Shown: piece after piece, positions 59,543 through 64,000 of the stretch
How positions within the stretch are numbered: the first letter of the stretch is position 1
Layout of the letters: each line of letters opens with the position of its first letter
Source: Streptomyces stelliscabiei
GTDB lineage: Bacteria; Actinomycetota; Actinomycetes; Streptomycetales; Streptomycetaceae
Reading direction: 5' to 3'
Length of the DNA: 64,000 bases
NCBI RefSeq assembly: GCF_014873495.1
Contig: NZ_JADBGF010000001.1
Location: forward strand, 9,300,001 to 9,364,000
Translations under genes and position numbers: made by a program
Notes under the pieces: generated by a model
The model's input: the letters and a program-made list of their open reading frames with translations, nothing else
What the model was told of the DNA's origin: nothing
Database searches by the model: none

Positions 59543-59568
59543 CTACCCCGGCGCGGAGCCGGTCATCC
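59543..59568 (-). promoter_or_regulatory. SigB-like promoter candidate for the STAS gene
   Basis: Read leftward, GGATG (59568-59564), 15 bp, GGGTAG (59548-59543) fits the Streptomyces sigma-B pattern GNNTN-N14-16-GGGTAC with one mismatch, 46 bp before the STAS start. Confidence 0.4.
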
Positions 59569-59698
59569 CTTCCGAGCCGCGCGCAAGACCTGCGGCACTC
59601 GAAAAGGTGAATTCCCCTTTTATGTATTGACGGTGGCAAAGTCAGCTGATCCGGAGAGCCTCCTCCCGGAGGCTGTCGTCCCGTCGGTGGCGGGGGCG

Positions 59699-60013
59699 TC
59701 AGTCGTGGTGGGACTCCTCCTGCGCCTGCTCGTCGGGCGTGATCGCGTCACCCGCCTCGCCCCGGCGTCGGCGCCGCTTCTCGGGGTCGGTGACGCGGGT
59801 CTGCGCCTCCTCCGCCTCGTGCAGGACCTCGTCCCAGGGCGGTGTCGGGCGTTTCGTCGGCGTTCCGCTCGTCGTGGTGGGTCGTCGTGTGTGCCTTTCG
59901 GTGGGGGAGGGGGTCAGCGGGCCGGCGCGGCGATGCGCAGGGGCACCGCGCCCGCTCTGCTCGACACGGTCGAACCGGTGTCCTCGACGTCCCGCGTCAC
60001 CTCCGACCACCAC
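59699..60013 (-). CDS. Small charged protein, start uncertain
   Basis: The last ~55 codons (DEVLHEAEEAQTRVTDPEKR, then RRRRGEAGDAITPDEQAQEE) have the strong codon bias of real genes. The only in-frame ATG/GTG starts (60010-60013) lie 100 bp inside the 3' end of the Ppx gene, and the N-terminal part looks unlike protein. The gene may be truncated, use a rare start, or be longer than I can see. Function unknown. Confidence 0.45.
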   Translation of the reverse strand: MVVGGDAGRRGHRFDRVEQSGRGAPAHRRAGPLTPSPTERHTRRPTTTSGTPTKRPTPPWDEVLHEAEEAQTRVTDPEKRRRRRGEAGDAITPDEQAQEESHHD

Positions 60014-60936
60014 GCCGGGCCGTCCTCGATGTGCCGCAGCAGTACGCCCTCACGGATCGCCCACGGGCAGATCGTCACGGACTTCAGGCCCGCGAGCTTC
60101 ATCGTCGTGTGCCCGACCAGCGCCCCGGCGAGGCTCTGCTTCGCCCGGGGAGCCGAGATGCCCGGGAGCACCGACCGCTCGGCCGAGGGGAGGCGGGCGA
60201 GCCGCGCGATGGCGACCTCCAGGTCCGCGCACCGCAACTCCCTTTCCACGAAGGGCCCGTGGCGGCCCGGCGCCGACCCGCACAGCCGGGAGAGCTGCTG
60301 GAAGGTGCGCGAGGTGGCCACGGCGGTGCGCGGACCCTCCCAGCGGATGCGCGCGGAGACGTCCCGCAGCTGATGACGGACCTTGCGCCGCAGTGCCTTG
60401 ACGCTCTCCGGCGACGGAGGGTCCTGATCGAGGAAGAACTCGTGGGTCAGCCGGTTCGCGCCCAGCGGCAGCGAGGCCACGAAGTCCGGCAGTCGGCCGC
60501 GTCCGAAGGCCACCTCCAGCGAGCCGCCGCCGATGTCCAGCAGGGCGAGCGGCCCCGACCGCCAGCCCATCCAGCGTCGCGCCCCGAGGAAGGTCAGTTC
60601 GGCCTCCACCTCGCCGGGCAGGGTGCAGATCGGTACCCCGGTCGCCGCACGCACGGCCCGCAGCACGTCCTGGCAGTTCGGCGCGGAGCGCACCACGGCG
60701 GTCGCGAAGGCGAGCGTCGTCGACGCCCCCCATCTCTCCGCCGTCTGTGCCGCGGCCGCGACCGCGACACACAACTGCCGTACGGCCTCGTCGGGCACCT
60801 CGCCCCCGGGGGGCACCTGTTCGGACAGCCGCAGGCGCCACTTCGCGGTGTGCACCGGCAACGGGACACCGCCCTCTGCGTCCGCCACGACCAGCCGTAC
60901 GGTGTTCGACCCGACATCCACCACGCTCATCCGCAT
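59914..60936 (-). CDS. Ppx/GppA-family phosphatase
   Basis: A 340-residue exopolyphosphatase/guanosine-pentaphosphatase-type protein of the ASKHA fold. The N-terminal phosphate loop is SVVDVGSNTVRLVVAD, the catalytic region is PICTLPGEVEAELTFLGA, and the second phosphate loop is LALLDIGGGSLEVAFGRG. The protein is about the length of the short actinobacterial Ppx group and lacks the HD domain of full-size enzymes. ATG 60936 is used; 60930 is possible. It is divergent from the GNAT gene. Confidence 0.9.
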   Translation of the reverse strand: MRMSVVDVGSNTVRLVVADAEGGVPLPVHTAKWRLRLSEQVPPGGEVPDEAVRQLCVAVAAAAQTAERWGASTTLAFATAVVRSAPNCQDVLRAVRAATGVPICTLPGEVEAELTFLGARRWMGWRSGPLALLDIGGGSLEVAFGRGRLPDFVASLPLGANRLTHEFFLDQDPPSPESVKALRRKVRHQLRDVSARIRWEGPRTAVATSRTFQQLSRLCGSAPGRHGPFVERELRCADLEVAIARLARLPSAERSVLPGISAPRAKQSLAGALVGHTTMKLAGLKSVTICPWAIREGVLLRHIEDGPAWWSEVTRDVEDTGSTVSSRAGAVPLRIAAPAR

Positions 60937-61150
60937 GACCGACGAAGTACCCGTAAGTCGTCCGCGCACGCGTCCCCCGTTCGGCGGGCGGTGGCACACG
61001 GTCGCATACCGGCCGCCCGAGCGCCGTCGCACACGCCCGGCGGAGGGCCGATCGAGCGGCGCCCGGGCCGCCCGGCCCGTCACGCCGGCCGGAGGGTGGA
61101 CGTTCGCACTCCTGATCGGAATGATCAGCATTACTGCATATGATGCGCAG

Positions 61151-61705
61151 GTGCATAACTACGACATCAGAGTGGCGGGACCGGACGACCTCGACAGCGC
61201 CCGAACGGTGATGCTCGACACCGTCTACCGCGACTTCGGCACCGGCTACGTGCCGCGCTGGCACGGGGACATCATCGATCCGCTCGGCGCGTACGTCGCT
61301 CCCGACCGGCATGTGCTGCTGGTGGCGGTCGACGAGCGGGACGGCGCGGTCGTCGCCACCGGGGCGCTGGACTCCCGGGGGCCCGCCCATCCGCCCAACC
61401 CCCGCTGGCTGGCCGAGCGTTACCCGTCCGGCGAGACCGCCCAGCTGAGGCGTGTGTACGTGCGCGCCGAGCACCGGCGGCGCGGCCTGGCCCGGCGCCT
61501 GGTCGCCGCGCTGCTGGACTTCGCGGCGGCCGACGGCGGTTACCGCTCGGTCTATCTGCACACCGACCCCGGGGTGCCCGGCGCCGAGGCCTTCTGGCGG
61601 TCGCAGGGCGTGGCCGTGTGCGACGAGCGCGAGGTGACGGGCGAGCGGGTCGTGCACTTCGAGATCCCGGTGCCCGAGACGGCCTGCCCCCTCATGGCGG
61701 GATGA
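61151..61705 (+). CDS. GNAT-family N-acetyltransferase
   Basis: A 184-residue GNAT protein: IRVAGPDDLDSARTVMLD at the start, AQLRRVYVRAEHRRRGLARRLVAALLD with the acetyl-CoA loop RRRGLA, and LHTDPGVPGAEAFWRSQGV near the end. The substrate is unknown. GTG 61151 is chosen; no better start exists in frame near family similarity. The stop codon overlaps the Zur/Fur-type box of the following ABC importer gene. Confidence 0.87.
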   Translation: MHNYDIRVAGPDDLDSARTVMLDTVYRDFGTGYVPRWHGDIIDPLGAYVAPDRHVLLVAVDERDGAVVATGALDSRGPAHPPNPRWLAERYPSGETAQLRRVYVRAEHRRRGLARRLVAALLDFAAADGGYRSVYLHTDPGVPGAEAFWRSQGVAVCDEREVTGERVVHFEIPVPETACPLMAG

Positions 61706-61717
61706 AAATCATTCTCA
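61703..61717 (+). promoter_or_regulatory. Zur/Fur-type 7-1-7 box
   Basis: TGAAAATCATTCTCA is a 15-bp palindrome of the Fur-superfamily type (TGAnAAT-n-ATTnTCA), close to the Streptomyces Zur box TGAAAATGATTTTCA. It lies 58 bp before the importer binding-protein start; a TAGGCT -10-like hexamer at 61720-61725 follows it. Zinc-dependent repression is the best guess. Confidence 0.8.
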
Positions 61718-61775
61718 TGTAGGCTGCCTCGCGCACCACCGCCACCCCCGCTGTCCTCACAGAGAACCAAGGACC

Positions 61776-63269
61776 ATGCGTACTCCCCGTCGCCGTCGCG
61801 TCGTCGCCGGCCTGCTCCTCACCCCCGTGCTGACCGGCTGCTTCGCCTCGGGCGGCGACACCGCCGACGACGCCTCCGCCGACGGCTCCCGGCTGCGGGT
61901 GGCCCTGGCCTTCCCGCCCGCCGAGAACTTCTCCCCGTACGGCGCCGACGCCACCCTCCTCAGCCGGCTCGGGGTCACCGAGGGCCTCACCAAGCTCGAC
62001 GCCAACGGCGCCCCCGCCCCCGCGCTCGCCGAGTCCTGGACCCGTGAGAACGACCGGAACTGGCTTTTCACCCTGCGGGAGGCCACCTTCCAGGACGGCA
62101 CCGAGGTCACCCCGGCCGGCGTCGCCGCCGCCCTCGTCCACGCCACCGAGGCCGAGCCGGTCACCGCCGCGCTCTCCGGCGTCACCCTCACCGCCGAGGC
62201 CGACGGCGACCGGCAGGTGCGTGTCACCACCGCGGACCCGGACCCCGCCCTGCCGCTCAGGCTCACCAGCCCCGGCCTCGCGATCCTGTCCGCCGAGGCC
62301 TACGGCGCGAAGCGCGTGAACCCGGTCGGCACGGCCACCGGCCCCTTCGAGCTGACCAAGGTCACCGGCACCACCGCCGCCACCCTGGACCGCTACGACG
62401 CCTACTGGGGCGGCCGTGCCCAGGCGATCGGCATCGACGCCCGCTTCATAGCCGACGGCTCCGCCCGCACCAACGCCCTGCGCACCGGGCAGGTCGACGT
62501 GGCCGAGTCCGTCCCCGTGTCCCAGGCATCCACCCTGGACAAGGGCACCCGGCGCGAGACGGCCACCACCCGCACCACCAGCCTCCTCCTCAACACCGAG
62601 TCCGGCGCTTTCAAGGACCCGAAGCTCCGGGCCGCCGCCCGCGAGGCCGTCGACGGCTCCGTCCTCGCCAAGGACGTCTACGAGGGCTACGCCGACGCCG
62701 GCGTCGGCATCTTCGGACCCGCCGTGACCTGGGCCGCCGGCAAGCGCGTCGCACCGGCCGGCCGCGCGAAGGCCGCCTCCCCGGACGGCACGTCCGTGAC
62801 CATCGCCACCTACGACAACCGGCCCGAACTGCCCGAGGTCGCCCAGGTGCTGCAACAGCAGCTCCAGAAGGCCGGGTTCAAGGTGAAGCTGGAGGTCCGC
62901 GAGTACTCCCGGCTGGAGAGCGACGCCCTCGCGGGCAAGTTCGACGCCCTCGTCGGCGCCCGCAACTCCCTGCTCGACACCGGCGATCCCGTCTCCATCC
63001 TCGCCAGCGACTTCACCTGCGACGGCAGCTACAACCTCGCCCTGCTCTGCGACAAGAAGGTCGACCGGGCCGTCGCCGCCGCAGGGAAGGAGTCCGACAC
63101 CGCGAAGCGGCAGCAGGCGGCGATGAACGCCGAGGCCGCGATCCTCGCGACGGACGCCACCGTCCCGCTCGTCCACCAGAAGATCATCACCGGCGTCGGC
63201 ACCTCGGTCCGGGGCGTGGTCCTCGACCCGTACGAGCGCACCCTGGTCGGAACGGGGACCCGGCGCTGA
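61776..63269 (+). CDS. ABC substrate-binding lipoprotein, oligopeptide/nickel (SBP_bac_5) type
   Basis: A 497-residue exported binding protein with an Arg-rich signal (TPRRRRVVAGLLLTPVL) and lipobox LTGC. The mature protein has the family-5 layout: NFSPYGADATLLSRLGVTEG, PALAESWTRENDRNWLFTLR, FQDGTEVTPAGVAAAL, and NPVGTATGPFELTKV. These proteins bind peptides, nickel or metallophore complexes. The Zur/Fur box upstream points to a metal, probably via a zincophore, which is inference. Its stop overlaps the permease start. Confidence 0.9.
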   Translation: MRTPRRRRVVAGLLLTPVLTGCFASGGDTADDASADGSRLRVALAFPPAENFSPYGADATLLSRLGVTEGLTKLDANGAPAPALAESWTRENDRNWLFTLREATFQDGTEVTPAGVAAALVHATEAEPVTAALSGVTLTAEADGDRQVRVTTADPDPALPLRLTSPGLAILSAEAYGAKRVNPVGTATGPFELTKVTGTTAATLDRYDAYWGGRAQAIGIDARFIADGSARTNALRTGQVDVAESVPVSQASTLDKGTRRETATTRTTSLLLNTESGAFKDPKLRAAAREAVDGSVLAKDVYEGYADAGVGIFGPAVTWAAGKRVAPAGRAKAASPDGTSVTIATYDNRPELPEVAQVLQQQLQKAGFKVKLEVREYSRLESDALAGKFDALVGARNSLLDTGDPVSILASDFTCDGSYNLALLCDKKVDRAVAAAGKESDTAKRQQAAMNAEAAILATDATVPLVHQKIITGVGTSVRGVVLDPYERTLVGTGTRR

Positions 63270-64000
63270 GACGGGCACTCTGGCGGGCCCTGCTCGCCGT
63301 CACGCTGCTGTGCGGCATCGGTCTGCTGCCGTGGCTGTCGCGCACGGACCCGGCGCTCACGGTCCTCAAGGCGCGCTCGGCCGAACGCGACCCGACGCCG
63401 GAGGTCCTGGCGGCCGTACGCGACGAGATCGGCCTCGACGCGGGCCCGTTGAAGCTGCTGGGGGAGTGGTTCGGCGGGCTGGCGCGCGGTGACGCGGGCC
63501 GCTCGTGGATCTCCGGCGCGGAGGTCACCCCCGCCGTCGTCCAGGCCCTCGGCGCCTCCCTGCTGCTGATGGCCGCCGCGCTCCTCGTCGCGGCGGCCAC
63601 GGCCGCGGCGGTCTGCGCCCGCACCCTCCGGCTCGGCGCGCACCGCCGCCTCGACGACCGACGCGGCGGCGGCAGCGCGGCCGCGATGCTCGCCGCGCTG
63701 CCCGAGTTCCTCACCGGCTCCGTGCTCGCCGTCGCCGTCGGGGTGCACCTCGGCTGGCTGCCCGCGCTCGGCTGGTACGGGCCGCGGTGGACGGTGCTGC
63801 CCGCCCTCGCCCTCGGCCTGCCCGCCGGCGCGCTGCTCGGCCGGATGCTCGACGACCTGCTCCCCGGCGCCTTCGCCGAACCCTGGGCGCTGGCCGCCGC
63901 CGCCCGCGGCATACCCGGGCGGGCCACCGCCCGCCAGGCCGTACGCCGCTGCATACCCGGACTCCTGCCCAACATCGGCCTGTTCGTGGTCGGGCTCACC
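63266..64000 (+). CDS. ABC permease (DppB/NikB type), incomplete at the window end
   Basis: The frame runs to the end of the window without a stop. It begins with a hydrophobic helix (ALLAVTLLCGIGLLPWLS), a periplasmic segment (RDEIGLDAGPLKLLGEWFG), further helices (LLMAAALLVAAATAAAVCA) and the EAA-like loop WALAAAARGIPGRATARQA. No ATG, GTG or TTG precedes the first helix in frame. A CTG at 63266, overlapping the binding-protein stop as CTGA and 8 nt after GGGGA, is the most plausible start. It would be the inner-membrane partner of the binding protein. Confidence 0.82.
   Translation, partial: MRRALWRALLAVTLLCGIGLLPWLSRTDPALTVLKARSAERDPTPEVLAAVRDEIGLDAGPLKLLGEWFGGLARGDAGRSWISGAEVTPAVVQALGASLLLMAAALLVAAATAAAVCARTLRLGAHRRLDDRRGGGSAAAMLAALPEFLTGSVLAVAVGVHLGWLPALGWYGPRWTVLPALALGLPAGALLGRMLDDLLPGAFAEPWALAAAARGIPGRATARQAVRRCIPGLLPNIGLFVVGLT

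Overview
The window is chromosomal DNA of a Streptomyces or a very close relative. The evidence is the very high G+C with third codon positions almost always G or C, many GTG starts, Tat-exported lipoproteins, a Streptomyces-type subtilisin inhibitor, a CebR cellulose box, a DmdR-type iron box, a Zur/Fur-type box, and actinobacterial families such as DUF4230, DUF4235, DUF2470, FBP and the F420 nitroreductase family. There are no rRNA or tRNA genes, no CRISPR array and no clear insertion sequence. It looks like accessory, arm-type chromosome rich in regulators, transporters and secreted enzymes.

Layout, left part. 1-5 kb: end of a BNR-repeat protein, a LacI regulator, an S33 peptidase-like hydrolase, a frameshifted PIG-L deacetylase and a pentapeptide-repeat protein. 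5-7.3 kb: a stand-alone CYP102-type P450 divergent from a TetR regulator, with two operator-like palindromes between them. 7.4-12.6 kb: an iron-boxed DUF2470 protein, then a leftward run (FUSC-type membrane protein, unknown protein, Tat lipoprotein lactonase) and an FBP zinc protein. 12.8-21.5 kb: a phosphotransferase, an acidic small protein, an NAD epimerase, a decayed D-Ala-D-Ala dipeptidase, HAD and PHP hydrolases, VanZ, DUF4230, a second PRPP synthase and a STAS anti-anti-sigma protein. 21.7-24.9 kb: a MarR regulator divergent from aldehyde and alcohol dehydrogenases, with paired operators. 25-32.6 kb: a TetR/DUF1304 pair with paired operators, a GNAT remnant, a VOC protein, a glutathionyl-hydroquinone-reductase-like protein, a cation efflux protein, an F420-type oxidoreductase, LysE with a coupled small ORF, and a MarR/luciferase-like pair.

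Right part. 32.6-39.5 kb: one coherent unit, namely a binding protein, a double ATPase, a permease and an amidohydrolase read leftward from a LuxR-type regulator. It looks like import and hydrolysis of an unknown small amide or related compound. 39.5-47.5 kb: a flavoprotein, an MBL hydrolase, an orphan Tat-exported binding protein, a NarL-type two-component pair, a PhyH dioxygenase with a divergent AraC regulator, and an SLC13/ArsB-like permease. 47.6-64 kb: a PAS-GAF-SpoIIE-ATPase phosphatase, a GH9 cellulase under a perfect CebR box, an RHH/Fic toxin-antitoxin pair with a degenerate Fic motif, a sigma-like/membrane/ricin-like fusion, lactate monooxygenase, a trypsin-type subtilisin inhibitor homologue, a second STAS protein, a Ppx/GppA protein, a GNAT protein and the start of a Zur-boxed oligopeptide/metal ABC importer that runs off the end.

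Most regulation visible in the sequence is local: regulators sit beside or divergent from their likely targets with palindromes between. Tail-to-tail gene pairs often overlap in coding sequence or are separated by long perfect hairpins.
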